A stretch of DNA of 64,000 nt from Martelella radicis (GTDB lineage: Bacteria > Pseudomonadota > Alphaproteobacteria > Rhizobiales > Rhizobiaceae), in assembly GCF_014196625.1 (NCBI RefSeq), contig NZ_JACIDZ010000001.1, positions 434,001 to 498,000 on the forward strand. Reading direction: 5' to 3'. The notes below the pieces were generated by a model. The model ran no database searches, was not told where the DNA came from, and saw only the letters and a program-made list of their open reading frames with translations. How positions within the stretch are numbered: position 1 is the first letter of the stretch; every line of letters starts with the position of its first letter. Shown piece after piece: positions 8,730 to 17,813 of the stretch. The position numbers were made by a program, and so were the translations under genes.

Positions 8730-9995
8730 ATGTCCTCCGATATGGACAGAACCGGCCGGCGCGGCGGCCCGGACGCTTATGAGCGACCGCGCCCGCAGGT
8801 TCCTGATATTCATGCAATTCTCGGTGATGACAAGCCCGGACGCGGTTTTCGCATCCCCTGGGGGCTGATCATTCTGGTCGTTGTGCTCGTCGGCGGCGGT
8901 TACGCCGGATATCGCTATCTTTCCTCCGGCGACCTGCAAATCGTGGCCGCCAAGCCCAGCTATGTCACCGAAGAGGTCGAACGCGGTTCGATGACCGTGA
9001 CGGTCGCGGCCACCGGTGCGATCGAGCCAACCGTGCGTGTCGATATTTCGAGTGAGTTGTCCGGCACTGTCAAAGCCGTGCGCGCCGATTTCAACAGCGA
9101 GGTCGAAGCTGGCGCGGTCTTGCTCGAGCTCGAGACGGATGAGCTGAAGGCCGATATTCTGAGCGCCAAGGCGAAGCTTGCCGCCGCCGAGGCCGACGTC
9201 GCCGCAGCCAAATCCGATCTTGAATCCGCGAAGGCGACCATGGAGCGTACGCGTACGCTGGCCGAGCGCGATGTGGCGCCGCGTCAGGAGCTCGAGGATG
9301 CCCAGTTCGCCCATGCGGCGGCCCTTGCCGACCAGCAGAGCGCCGAAGCGCGCCTTGCCGTCGCCAAGGCGGAGCTCGAGCTTGCGGAATTGCGCCTCAG
9401 CAAGGCGACGATCCGATCGCCGATCGACGGCGTCGTGCTCTATCGCAATGTCGATGTCGGCCAGACCGTGGCGGCCTCGCTGGAGGCCCCTACTCTCTTC
9501 GTGATTGCCGGCAATCTGACGGAGATGGAGCTTCGGGTGAATGTCGATGAGGCGGATGTTGGTCAGGTCAGACCGGGGCAAAAAGCCTCGTTTACCGTCG
9601 AAGCCTTTCCCGGGCGGCGGTTTCCGGCCGAAATCCGCTCCATCCGCTACGCATCGGAGGTCAACAGCGATGTCGTGACCTACAAGGCCGTTCTCGCCGT
9701 CGACAATTCCGACCTTCTGCTGCGTCAAGGCATGACGGCGACGGCCGACATTCTCGTCGATGAGACGCCGGACGCGATTCTCGTGCCGAATGCGGCCATG
9801 CGTTTCACGCCGCCAAATATGACGGCTGGCTCATCGGAAGGCGACGAGCGCACCGTGTGGATATTGCGCAACGGCGAACCAATGCCGATCGAGATCACGG
9901 TAGGCGCCAGCAATGGCAGCGCTTCGGCGGTTGTCGACGGAGACCTTCGCGCCGGCGACAAGGTCATCATCGGCACAGGTCGAAACGGGCAATGA
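8730..9995 (+). CDS. macA: MacA-like periplasmic adaptor (HlyD/RND membrane-fusion family)
   Basis: A 421-residue membrane-fusion protein. A short cytoplasmic N-terminus (about 50 residues, Arg/Pro rich) is followed by one membrane anchor (IPWGLIILVVVLVGGGYAGY). Then come a lipoyl-like half (VEAGAVLLELETDELKADI), a long Ala/Glu-rich coiled-coil hairpin, the second lipoyl half (TIRSPIDGVVLYRNVDVGQTV) and a beta-barrel/MP domain. It links the inner-membrane MacB transporter to an outer-membrane channel; no TolC gene is nearby. I chose the ATG with AGGAG nine bases upstream, since sequence before it does not resemble the family. MacB genes follow after 10 bases. Confidence 0.88.
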   Translation: MSSDMDRTGRRGGPDAYERPRPQVPDIHAILGDDKPGRGFRIPWGLIILVVVLVGGGYAGYRYLSSGDLQIVAAKPSYVTEEVERGSMTVTVAATGAIEPTVRVDISSELSGTVKAVRADFNSEVEAGAVLLELETDELKADILSAKAKLAAAEADVAAAKSDLESAKATMERTRTLAERDVAPRQELEDAQFAHAAALADQQSAEARLAVAKAELELAELRLSKATIRSPIDGVVLYRNVDVGQTVAASLEAPTLFVIAGNLTEMELRVNVDEADVGQVRPGQKASFTVEAFPGRRFPAEIRSIRYASEVNSDVVTYKAVLAVDNSDLLLRQGMTATADILVDETPDAILVPNAAMRFTPPNMTAGSSEGDERTVWILRNGEPMPIEITVGASNGSASAVVDGDLRAGDKVIIGTGRNGQ

Positions 9996-10005
9996 GGGCA
10001 GGATC

Positions 10006-10734
10006 ATGACGACGGCGCCGCTTATCGAATTTCGCAACGTCTACAAGACCTATGGCACCGGAGAGGCCGAGATCGTCGCGCTCAACGGCGTCGATTTCGC
10101 AATCGAGGCCGGTGAATTCGTGTCGATCATGGGGCCGTCCGGTTCGGGAAAGTCGACGGCAATGAACATTCTCGGCTGGCTCGACCGGCCAACCAGCGGG
10201 CAGTTCTACTTCCAGGGGGTCGACACAACGGAGCTCAAGACCGCGAAACTAACGCTGCTGCGCCGCCATCTGCTGGCTTTCGTCTTTCAGCGCTACAATC
10301 TTCTGCCCCGATCCTCGGCGGTGGAAAATGTGGAACTGCCGCTGCTTTATCGCGGCATCAACCGGCGCGAAAGGCGCGAGCGGGCGGAGTTCGCGCTCTC
10401 CCAGGTCGGCCTTGCCGACCGCCTCGACCAGCGCACGCAGGAGCTTTCCGGCGGTCAGCAGCAACGCGTTGCGATCGCGCGCGCGCTGATCACCGAACCT
10501 GCCGTGCTTCTCGCCGACGAGCCGACCGGTAGCCTCGATACGCGCACAAGCAACGAGATCATGGAGCTGATTACGGGGCTGAACACGGAAATCGGGATCA
10601 CGGTGGTCATGGTCACGCATGAGGAGAACGTGGCGCGTTACGCGAGCCGGCGGATGCAGTTCCTCGACGGCACGCTGGAACGCGGTTACCGCCCGGGCCG
10701 AAGCGAAAGACAGGAGAGCGGCCATGTTTCTTGA
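10006..10734 (+). CDS. MacB-type ABC transporter ATP-binding protein
   Basis: A 242-residue ATPase of the LolD/MacB class. Walker A is GPSGSGKST, the signature is [15 protein letters not shown], Walker B is VLLADEPTGSLD, and the switch His is in VVMVTHEENVARY. It powers the mechanotransmission cycle of a MacB-like permease. In E. coli MacB the ATPase and permease are fused; here they are separate and overlap by 11 bases, as in many alphaproteobacteria. GAGGGCAGG precedes the start. Substrate is unknown: macrolide, peptide or siderophore are all possible from the family. Confidence 0.9.
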   Translation: MTTAPLIEFRNVYKTYGTGEAEIVALNGVDFAIEAGEFVSIMGPSGSGKSTAMNILGWLDRPTSGQFYFQGVDTTELKTAKLTLLRRHLLAFVFQRYNLLPRSSAVENVELPLLYRGINRRERRERAEFALSQVGLADRLDQRTQELSGGQQQRVAIARALITEPAVLLADEPTGSLDTRTSNEIMELITGLNTEIGITVVMVTHEENVARYASRRMQFLDGTLERGYRPGRSERQESGHVS

Positions 10735-11932
10735 GATGATCAAGCTTGCCCTGCGCGCGGTCCGGCGCAATCTGCTGCGTTCGTTTCTGACCGTTCTCGG
10801 CGTGGTTATCGGCGTCTCCGCCGTGATCGCCATGGTCACGATCGGCAACGGCACTGCCGAGCAGGTGCGCAGCGAAATCGCGCGTCTTGGAACCGATATC
10901 CTGTTCGTGAGGCCGGGACAGCGCGCGCCCGGCGCGCCGGCCGAGGCCGCCAAGGGTTTCACCGAGCGCGATATCGCGGCGCTGCGCAACCAGGTCCCGG
11001 ACCTGCGGGCCGTGGCGCCGCAGAATGTCTCGACCGTTACCGTAGTCGCGGAAGGCGAAAACCGCAGAACGACGGTGATCGGCACGAATGACGACTTTCT
11101 CGCTGCGCAGGACTGGACGATCGAATCCGGCAGCGACTTTTCCGGCGCGGCTGCAGAAGGCGGTGGCGATACGGCCTGCATTCTCGGCGAGACCGTGCGG
11201 CGCGCGCTTTTCGCCGAGCGCGATCCTGTCGGTGGCAATGTGCGCGTCGGCAATGTCTCCTGCGCGGTGATCGGCACGCTTCGCGAGAAGGGCGAAAGCA
11301 GTATGGGCCGCGACCAGGACGATATCGTCCTGATGCCGATCAGCGCCTTCCAGCGTCGCGTCGGCGGCGACAGCTATATCGAGAGCATTCTGCTCGCCGC
11401 GCGCGATGGCGTGTCAACGCAGAAACTGGAGGCCGATGTGACCGCCCTGCTCCGCCAGCGGCGCAACATCCAGCCCGGTCAGGCCAGCGACTTCGAGGTC
11501 AATGACATGACCGAGATCGCCAATGCGGTGACGGGGACGAAAAGCCATCTGACAGGCATGCTCACCGCCGTTGCGGCCGTCAGCCTGCTTGTCGGCGGCA
11601 TCGGCATCATGAACATCATGCTGGTGTCGGTCACCGAGCGCACCCGCGAGATCGGGCTGAGACTGACCGTCGGAGCGCTCGAGCGACAAGTGCTGCTGCA
11701 ATTCATCATCGAGGCCGTGGTGCTGTCGCTGCTCGGCGGCATTGTGGGCGTGGTCGCCGGTCTCGCCGTCGCCTATGCTGTGGTGCAGTATCTGGCTGTG
11801 CCCTTCGTCATCGCCCCATGGATGATCCTCGGCGCCTTTGCCTTCTCAGCGCTGATCGGCATCATTTTCGGCTATTTTCCGGCCCGCCGCGCCGCCCGCA
11901 TGAACCCTATCGAGGCGCTGCGCCACGAATAA
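10724..11932 (+). CDS. macB: MacB-type ABC transporter permease (FtsX-like)
   Basis: A 402-residue permease in the MacB topology. TM1 follows a short amphipathic N-terminus (RSFLTVLGVVIGVSAVIAMV). A large periplasmic domain spans roughly residues 45-265. The FtsX core has three TM helices near the C-terminus, including GIGIMNIMLVSVTERTREIGL and the final IGIIFGYFPARRAARMNPIEALR. The conserved MTIGNGTAEQVRSEIARLGTDILFV-like start of the MacB periplasmic domain is present. GGAG precedes the ATG, which overlaps the ATPase stop. With the two upstream genes it forms a complete adaptor-ATPase-permease operon lacking only the outer-membrane channel. Confidence 0.9.
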   Translation: MFLEMIKLALRAVRRNLLRSFLTVLGVVIGVSAVIAMVTIGNGTAEQVRSEIARLGTDILFVRPGQRAPGAPAEAAKGFTERDIAALRNQVPDLRAVAPQNVSTVTVVAEGENRRTTVIGTNDDFLAAQDWTIESGSDFSGAAAEGGGDTACILGETVRRALFAERDPVGGNVRVGNVSCAVIGTLREKGESSMGRDQDDIVLMPISAFQRRVGGDSYIESILLAARDGVSTQKLEADVTALLRQRRNIQPGQASDFEVNDMTEIANAVTGTKSHLTGMLTAVAAVSLLVGGIGIMNIMLVSVTERTREIGLRLTVGALERQVLLQFIIEAVVLSLLGGIVGVVAGLAVAYAVVQYLAVPFVIAPWMILGAFAFSALIGIIFGYFPARRAARMNPIEALRHE

Positions 11933-11994
11933 AGGAGCGGAAGCCAGGGCCGCCGGTCTCCGCCTGAAAACGTCTGCCCTCGCTAAAGCAGCTC

Positions 11995-12022
11995 GCAGCC
12001 AGATGGAAACATCTGACTGCGA
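11995..12022. terminator. Hairpin between convergent macB and fpr
   Basis: CGCAGCCAGAT pairs with ATCTGACTGCG (one mismatch) around GGAAAC. Four A follow on the plus strand; no good T-run exists in either direction. A second weaker stem, GTGGG/CCCAC, overlaps the fpr stop. A transcription-end function is inferred from its position. Confidence 0.4.
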
Positions 12023-12094
12023 AAATTCGTCAAACAAATACATAGAACGTTTCCGCGGTTCCGTGAAAGGCTGATCCGTTCCGGTGTGGGAAAA

Positions 12095-12907
12095 CTACCC
12101 CACGAAAGCGCGTTCGATCACGAATTCGGAAGGCTTGTTGTTCGCGCCCTCATCCATACCGGCGGCTTCCAAAAGGGCCTTGGTGTCCTTCAGCATGTCG
12201 GCGGAACCGCAGATCATGCCGCGATCCGTTTCCGGGTTCAGCGGCGGCAGGCCGAGGTCTTCGAACAACTTGCCGCTTGAGATCAGGTCGGTGATCCGGC
12301 CGGTGCGCTCGAAGGGTTCACGCGTAACGGTGGCGTAGTGCGTGAGCTTGTCGCCGACGACCTCGCTCAGAAGCTCGTCATTGCGGATTTCGCTGACAAG
12401 ATCGAAACCGTATTGCAGTTCCGCCACTTCCCGGCAGGTATGGGTCAGGATCACCTCATCGAACTTCTCGTAGGTTTCCGGTTCGCGGATCAGGCTGGCA
12501 AAGGGCGCGATCCCGGTGCCCGTGGAGAACATGTAGAGGCGCTTCGCCGGCGTCAGCGCATCGAGCACCAGCGTGCCAGTCGGTTTCTTGCGCATCAGCA
12601 CGATGTCGCCGTCCTGGATGTTCTGCAGGTGCTGGGTCAGCGGGCCGCCGGGGACCTTGATCGAGAAGAACTCCAGTTCCTCGGCCCAGGATGGGCTTGC
12701 AATCGAATAGGCGCGATAGACCGGTTTGCCGTCGACCATCAGCCCGATCATGGCGAATTCGCCCGAGCGGAAGCGAAAACCGTCGGGCCGCGTCATGGTA
12801 AAGCGGAACAGACGGTCGGTATAATGCTGAACGCTCAGCACCTTCTCGCCATAAACCCCGGCGGGCAGCGTGGCGGCAAATTCCTCGGTCGTGGCTTGCA
12901 TGTTCAT
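12095..12907 (-). CDS. fpr: Ferredoxin--NADP(+) reductase
   Basis: A 270-residue bacterial-type flavoenzyme. The FAD-binding motif is RAYSIAS in VYRAYSIASPSWAEELEF. The NADP domain carries FSTGTGIAPFASLIR, and the C-terminus ends ERAFVG, as in the subclass I bacterial FPRs that lack a terminal aromatic stacking Tyr. It exchanges electrons between NADPH and ferredoxin/flavodoxin, and it lies 145 bases downstream of a sulfite reductase operon that needs such electrons. The start has AGGACGAG upstream; ATG codons at 12907 and 12901 are both possible. A 6-bp dyad, GCGCAA-N8-TTGCGC (12950-12969), sits in its upstream region. Confidence 0.92.
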   Translation of the reverse strand: MNMQATTEEFAATLPAGVYGEKVLSVQHYTDRLFRFTMTRPDGFRFRSGEFAMIGLMVDGKPVYRAYSIASPSWAEELEFFSIKVPGGPLTQHLQNIQDGDIVLMRKKPTGTLVLDALTPAKRLYMFSTGTGIAPFASLIREPETYEKFDEVILTHTCREVAELQYGFDLVSEIRNDELLSEVVGDKLTHYATVTREPFERTGRITDLISSGKLFEDLGLPPLNPETDRGMICGSADMLKDTKALLEAAGMDEGANNKPSEFVIERAFVG

Positions 12908-13052
12908 GTCGACGTCTCGTCCTGTCTGCTGAACGCCGGGCTGGGACCGGCGCAATCAAAATTTTGCGCATTCGCGACTGTCTACGGGCTCAAATAATAC
13001 CCTTGGCGAAAGATTGCAAAGGCGCCGGCCCTAAAAAACCTGCCAGCGACCG

Positions 13053-13556
13053 TCATATTTTCGCGACCCGACGCCAGCTATAGCCGCCCGGCGCGGCAGC
13101 GTTGCGGACGGAGGGCTGGTAATGACGGTTGACGGCCGGAAGCCGACCGTCTTTCAGGCGGTTGATGGCCGTGGCGTTGGTAACAGCGAAACTGTCGAAG
13201 CCGCAACGCAACATCAGCACCAGAGGATCGATCAAAACGTCGCCCACAGCGCGCAGCTCTCCCTTGTATCCAAGCCGCTCGCGCAACAATGTCGCCTGCG
13301 AAAAGGCGCGGCCGTCGCTGAAGGCTTTGAAGGTGAGGGCGATGATCTCGATGCGGTCGAGATAGGGTTTTAGCCTGGTCGGGTCATCGAAGGGACCTAG
13401 AACAACCCCTCCCCCTTCATCGCCGGCACGCCCGTTCTCAAGCACCTCCGCGAGCGGCAAGAGCACGCGTTCGCCCTCGCCCGCCTTGCGGTCTTCAGTT
13501 TCGACCACCCAGGGATCGTCTTCGATGAAGCCCGTTTCTTTCCATATCGTCGTCAT
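13053..13556 (-). CDS. DUF934 family protein (sulfite-reduction operon)
   Basis: A 167-residue protein matching the DUF934/COG3749 pattern: FKAFSDGRAFSQATLLRERLGYKGELRAVGDVLIDPLVLMLRCGFDSF. The family is almost always encoded next to the siroheme sulfite/nitrite reductase gene in alphaproteobacteria and is thought to be an accessory factor; its molecular activity is not known. There is no signal peptide or membrane segment. It starts 11 bases after the cysI stop, with GAGGA before the ATG, so it is the last gene of the cysG-DUF2849-cysI-DUF934 transcript. The usual cysH neighbour is absent from this cluster. Confidence 0.88.
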   Translation of the reverse strand: MTTIWKETGFIEDDPWVVETEDRKAGEGERVLLPLAEVLENGRAGDEGGGVVLGPFDDPTRLKPYLDRIEIIALTFKAFSDGRAFSQATLLRERLGYKGELRAVGDVLIDPLVLMLRCGFDSFAVTNATAINRLKDGRLPAVNRHYQPSVRNAAAPGGYSWRRVAKI

Positions 13557-13566
13557 TGACAATTCC

Positions 13567-15222
13567 TCATGCCGCCTTGGCTTTTTCCGGATAAAGCGCG
13601 TCCTTGAAAGGCTGCGCGCCAAGCCTGCGATAGGCCTCGATGAATGTCTCGCTGTTGTCGTGGCGCAAATGCAGATAGGTGTCCACGATGGTTTCCACCG
13701 CATCGGTCACCTTTTCCGGCTCGAAGCCGCGTCCGACGATCTCGCCGATCGAGGTGTTCTCATCAGCGGAGCCGCCGAGCGTGATCTGGTAGAGCTCAGC
13801 CCCCTTCTTCTCCACGCCCAGAAGGCCGATATGGCCGACATGGTGATGGCCGCAGGCATTGATGCAGCCGGAGATCTTGATCTTCAGATCGCCGATTTCC
13901 GCCTGGCGCGCAGGATTGCCGAAACGCTCGGAAAGCTGCTGGGCCAGCGGAATGGAGCGCGCATTGGCGAGCGCGCAATAGTCAAGCCCGGGACAGGCGA
14001 TGATATCGGTGATCAGTCCTGCATTGCCGGTCTCAAGACCCGCCTCCTTCAGCGCCGCATAAACGGCCTGCAGATCGGCGCGGGCGACATGCGGCAGGAC
14101 GAGGTTCTGCTCGTGGCTGACGCGAATTTCGTCAAAGGCAAAGCGCTCGGCGATATCGGCGACGGCTTCCATCTGCGCGTCGGTCGCATCGCCCGGAATG
14201 CCGCCGATGGGTTTCAGCGAGATGGTGACCATGGCGTAGTCATCGCGGCTGTGGGCAGCGGTGTTGCGCGTCAGCCAGTCGAGATAGCCGCTGTCTGCTG
14301 TATCGAAGCGATCGCGCTCGCGTTCGGGGAGTTCGGGAAGAGCAAAATACCTGCGAATGGCCTCGATATCGCCGTCAGGTAGCGTCAGTTCGCCGTTCTT
14401 CAGCGCCTCGAACTCGCGCTCGATATCCGTCTTCAGCTCCTCAAGGCCGGTCTCGTGGACCAGGATCTTGATTCGCGCCTTGTACTTGTTGTCGCGGCGA
14501 CCGTTCAGATTGTAAACGCGCAGGATCGCCGTCGCATAGGCCAGAAGGTCGGCCTCCGGCAGGAAATCACGTACCTTCTTGGCAATCATCGGCGTGCGTC
14601 CCTGCCCGCCTCCGATATAAACGGCAAAGCCGAGTTCGCCAGCTTCGTTCTTCTTCAGATGCAGGCCGATGTCATGCACCTGAATGGCCGCGCGATCACG
14701 CTCGGCGCCCGTCACCGCGATCTTGAACTTGCGCGGCAGGAAGGAAAATTCCGGATGCAGCGACGACCATTGCCGCAGGATTTCCGCATAGGGACGCGGA
14801 TCGGCGACCTCGTCGGCGGCAGCGCCGGAGAAATGATCGGCCGTGACATTGCGGATGCAATTGCCCGACGTCTGGATCGCATGCATCTCGACCTCGGCGA
14901 GATCGCTCAGGATTGCCGGAATGTCCTCCAGCTTCGGCCAGTTGAACTGGATGTTCTGACGCGTGGTGAAATGGCCGTAACCCCGGTCATATTTGCGCGC
15001 GATATGGGCGAGCATCCGCATCTGCCGACCGTTCATCGTGCCATAGGGCACGGCGATCCGCAGCATGTAGGCGTGTAGCTGCAGGTAGACGCCGTTCATC
15101 AGCCTCAGCGGCTTGAACTGGTCCTCGGTGATTTCGCCCGAAAGCCGGCGCTCCACCTGATCGGTGAACTGCGCGACGCGCTCGCGAACAAAATCATGGT
15201 CGAATTCGTCGTAGCGATACAT
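13567..15222 (-). CDS. cysI: Sulfite/nitrite reductase hemoprotein (siroheme, 4Fe-4S)
   Basis: A 551-residue NirA/CysI-type enzyme with the duplicated ferredoxin-like and siroheme-binding repeats. The cluster/siroheme cysteines are seen as C-x5-C (Cys410, Cys416 in ACPGLDYC) and C-x3-C (Cys453, Cys457 in GCINACGHHH). Anion-binding Arg/Lys residues lie in TRQNIQFNW and GNCIRNVTADH. It should reduce sulfite to sulfide with six electrons; assimilatory nitrite reduction is an alternative for the family, but the cysG/DUF934 context favours sulfite. The chosen ATG has GGAGG upstream and is one base after the DUF2849 stop. No CysJ flavoprotein is encoded, so ferredoxin via Fpr is the likely donor. 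Confidence 0.92.
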   Translation of the reverse strand: MYRYDEFDHDFVRERVAQFTDQVERRLSGEITEDQFKPLRLMNGVYLQLHAYMLRIAVPYGTMNGRQMRMLAHIARKYDRGYGHFTTRQNIQFNWPKLEDIPAILSDLAEVEMHAIQTSGNCIRNVTADHFSGAAADEVADPRPYAEILRQWSSLHPEFSFLPRKFKIAVTGAERDRAAIQVHDIGLHLKKNEAGELGFAVYIGGGQGRTPMIAKKVRDFLPEADLLAYATAILRVYNLNGRRDNKYKARIKILVHETGLEELKTDIEREFEALKNGELTLPDGDIEAIRRYFALPELPERERDRFDTADSGYLDWLTRNTAAHSRDDYAMVTISLKPIGGIPGDATDAQMEAVADIAERFAFDEIRVSHEQNLVLPHVARADLQAVYAALKEAGLETGNAGLITDIIACPGLDYCALANARSIPLAQQLSERFGNPARQAEIGDLKIKISGCINACGHHHVGHIGLLGVEKKGAELYQITLGGSADENTSIGEIVGRGFEPEKVTDAVETIVDTYLHLRHDNSETFIEAYRRLGAQPFKDALYPEKAKAA

Positions 15223-15223
15223 G

Positions 15224-15541
15224 TCACGCCTCCACATGTTCGGGTTTGGCAGGGGCATAGCCCGCTGCATAGGGGATGGTCGGGCCTTCGGCGCGAATGC
15301 GCTCGCGCAGCCTGACCGGCCAGATCCGGCCATCGGGCCGCTCGTCGACGTCGATCACGGCAACATCAACGATCAGATTGCCGGAGAAGTCGCGCTTGCC
15401 GATCTCGTCCAGGCTTTCAATAGCGGCTTCGTGGCGGGCGACGAGCGCATGCTGCAGATCGCGCGTCCAGCGACCGTTGGCGTCGAGCCAGACGGCAAGG
15501 CCATCGGTCAGGCGGTTGGCGGTCAGAACCTTAGCGGACAT
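15224..15541 (-). CDS. DUF2849 family protein
   Basis: A 105-residue small protein (MSAKVLTANRLTDGLAVWLDANGRW...) found between cysG and cysI in many alphaproteobacteria. The sequence is soluble and moderately acidic, with no catalytic motif that I recognise. Because it is conserved only in this context, a role in sulfite reduction or siroheme delivery is inferred, not shown. It overlaps the cysG 3' end by 11 bases and touches cysI with a one-base gap, so translation of all three is coupled. Confidence 0.85.
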   Translation of the reverse strand: MSAKVLTANRLTDGLAVWLDANGRWTRDLQHALVARHEAAIESLDEIGKRDFSGNLIVDVAVIDVDERPDGRIWPVRLRERIRAEGPTIPYAAGYAPAKPEHVEA

Positions 15542-16982
15542 GGAGGGCTCCCGTGAATTTCTCTTCGACAAGATTGTTGTTGAGCGCGAGCGCGCTCGAA
15601 TTCTCAAGACTGGCGCCTGCGACCGCATCGCCGATGATCACCATGACCGGTCCCGTCAGGTCCTCGCGCGCTTCAAGCTGCGGCAGTTCGGAAAGGACGC
15701 CATGGAACAGCCGGCGGTTCTTGCGGCTGGCATTCTCGACGACGGCGATCGTGGTGTCGGCGGGAACGCCCGCTTCCTGCAGCCGGGCGCCGAGCTTTGC
15801 GGCAACGGAACGGCCCATATAGACGGCAATGGTGGCACCCCGGACCGCAAGTGCGGCCCAGTCCGGCAAGGTGTCGCCATTAAGGTCGTGGCCGGTCGTA
15901 AAAACCAGTGTGGAGGCAACGCCGCGCAGCGTCATCGGCAGGCCGAAGTCGGCGGCAGCGGCGGAAGCGGAGGTGATGCCGGGCACCACTTCATAGGAAA
16001 CGCCGGCAGCCCTGAGCGCGGCCATCTCCTCGCCGGCCCGGCCGAAGATCAGCGGATCGCCGGATTTCAGGCGCACGACGCGCTTGCCTTCCTTGGCAAG
16101 TTTCACCAGCAGGTCGTTGATTTCATTCTGCGACTTCGAATGGCAGTTCTTGCGCTTGCCGACGGAGATGCGCTCCGCGTCGCGTCGTCCCATATCGACG
16201 ACAGCCTGCGGCACCAGCGCGTCGTAGGCGATCACATCGGCCTCCATCAGCAGTCTGTGGGCGCGGATCGTCAGCAGGTCTTCCGCCCCCGGCCCCGCGC
16301 CGACAAGCGCGACATGGCCCGACACGGCGGAGCCGTCGGAGATGATCTCGTCGGCGAGGCATTCGGCCTCCAGAAGGCGACCCTTTTCGACGGCGCCTGC
16401 GACCGAGCCGTTGAAGAAACGCGACCAGAAGGCCCGCCGCGCCGCGCCGCGCGGAATGTTGGCGTCCACCTTGTCGCGCAGATTGGCGGCAAGCCGCGCC
16501 AGCGGCCCGAGCGAACGCGGCAGCATGGTGTCGATCTGGGCCCGGATCATCTGCGCCAGCACCGGCCCAGCCCCTTCCGTGCCGATGGCAACGGCCACCG
16601 GCGGACGGGCAACAAGCGCGGGCGTATAGAAATCACAGTCTTCCTTCTGGTCGACGGCATTGACCGGAACGGAAAGCGCGCGGGCGCAGTCGGCGATCAA
16701 ATGGTCCTGCCCCGGCTCGCCGGTTGCAGCGAAGGCGAGAACCGCGCCGTCAAGCTGCTCGGCGGCAAAGGGAGCCTCGACCAGGCTAGCGCCATGCTCG
16801 GCCAGAAAGGCACGGTAGTCCTCGTCAGGGTTTTCGCCATAGGCGGCAATCTCTGCGCTCGTCTTCGCCATCAGCCGGGCCTTGGCATAGGCCTCCGCGC
16901 CGGAGCCGAAAATCGCGACCTTGCGGCCCTCAACCCTGAAAAATGCCGGAAAAGCCGACAGCAATTCTTCTTTAGCGACCAT
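15531..16982 (-). CDS. cysG: Siroheme synthase, trifunctional
   Basis: A 483-residue protein with both CysG modules. The N-terminal precorrin-2 dehydrogenase/sirohydrochlorin ferrochelatase (about 1-210) has the Rossmann loop VAIFGSGAEAYAKA and the NAVDQKEDCDFYTPA segment. The C-terminal uroporphyrinogen-III C-methyltransferase (about 222-470) has VALVGAGPGAEDLLTIRA, RLKSGDPLIFGRAGEE and PGITSASAAAA. It makes siroheme from uroporphyrinogen III, the prosthetic group of the CysI encoded two genes downstream. It is the promoter-proximal gene; the 217-base gap to the divergent deaminase holds the promoter, where a GCTGCAG...TTAA word occurs twice on the minus strand. Confidence 0.95.
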   Translation of the reverse strand: MVAKEELLSAFPAFFRVEGRKVAIFGSGAEAYAKARLMAKTSAEIAAYGENPDEDYRAFLAEHGASLVEAPFAAEQLDGAVLAFAATGEPGQDHLIADCARALSVPVNAVDQKEDCDFYTPALVARPPVAVAIGTEGAGPVLAQMIRAQIDTMLPRSLGPLARLAANLRDKVDANIPRGAARRAFWSRFFNGSVAGAVEKGRLLEAECLADEIISDGSAVSGHVALVGAGPGAEDLLTIRAHRLLMEADVIAYDALVPQAVVDMGRRDAERISVGKRKNCHSKSQNEINDLLVKLAKEGKRVVRLKSGDPLIFGRAGEEMAALRAAGVSYEVVPGITSASAAAADFGLPMTLRGVASTLVFTTGHDLNGDTLPDWAALAVRGATIAVYMGRSVAAKLGARLQEAGVPADTTIAVVENASRKNRRLFHGVLSELPQLEAREDLTGPVMVIIGDAVAGASLENSSALALNNNLVEEKFTGALHVR

Positions 16983-17199
16983 CTCTGACCAGTCCTTCCT
17001 TAGTTCCAGGAATGATGGCCTTCGACGCCCTTTCCTTGAAGGAACGAAAGTGCGCGGCTATGGCTGCAGAAACATTTCATTCCTCAATTCGCCCATCGAG
17101 ACAGCAAATTTAACTGCAGCTCGCATACGCTCCCTTGCGCACGCTTTGATTGCCATCTTAACTGGCTGCAGCAAAAGCCTGCCACAAAGGGGACCATGA

Positions 17200-17787
17200 A
17201 TGAGCGATGCGCGATTGACCCAACGTCTGCTGGACGTCATCGAAAATGACATCCTCCCTCTTACTGCCAGAGGTGTGCAGACCGGCAACAAGGTCTTCGG
17301 TGCCGCCATATTGAAGAAATCGGACCTTTCCCTTGTCATTGCCGGCACCAATGACGAGACCTCCAACCCGCTCTGGCATGGCGAGGTGCATACGCTGAAG
17401 CAGTTCTACGAATTGCCGGAGAAACCCGACACGAAGGAGCTTCTGTTCCTCTCCACCCACGAACCCTGCACCATGTGCATGTCGGCGATCACCTGGGCCG
17501 GGTTCGATAACTATTTCTACTTTTTCAGCCACGAGGATTCGCGCGACAGCTTCGGCATTCCCCATGACCTGAAGATCATGAAGGAACTCTACGGGCTCGA
17601 GCCCGGCGGCTACCGGCGGCACAACGCCTTCTTCGACGCCCGTTCGATCGTGGATATGGCAGAGGCCGCCGATGAACCGGACCGCACCCGCTTCCTTCGA
17701 CAGATCGAAAGGATCAAGGCGACCTACGCGCTTGCGTCGAACACCTACCAGTCGCATAAGGGCGAGACTAACATCCCGCTTGGGTGA
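17200..17787 (+). CDS. Cytidine/deoxycytidylate deaminase-family protein
   Basis: A 195-residue zinc deaminase. The metal site is His60-x-Glu62 (WHGEVHT) with Cys90-x2-Cys93 (HEPCTMC), and Glu62 is the proton shuttle. The fold supports hydrolytic deamination of a nucleoside or base-like substrate. It differs from TadA and guanine deaminase in length and in a long C-terminal extension rich in charged residues, so the substrate stays open. AAGGGG lies seven bases before the ATG. The stop overlaps a possible GTG start of mazG, so the two genes are probably co-expressed in nucleotide housekeeping. Confidence 0.8.
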   Translation: MSDARLTQRLLDVIENDILPLTARGVQTGNKVFGAAILKKSDLSLVIAGTNDETSNPLWHGEVHTLKQFYELPEKPDTKELLFLSTHEPCTMCMSAITWAGFDNYFYFFSHEDSRDSFGIPHDLKIMKELYGLEPGGYRRHNAFFDARSIVDMAEAADEPDRTRFLRQIERIKATYALASNTYQSHKGETNIPLG

Positions 17788-17813
17788 CATTTCCGACGCA
17801 ACGGAGCATTCCC

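Noticed and set aside
15276-16988. 570-codon plus-strand frame opposite cysG
   Set aside because: No motif, and it covers a well-defined cysG in the other direction.
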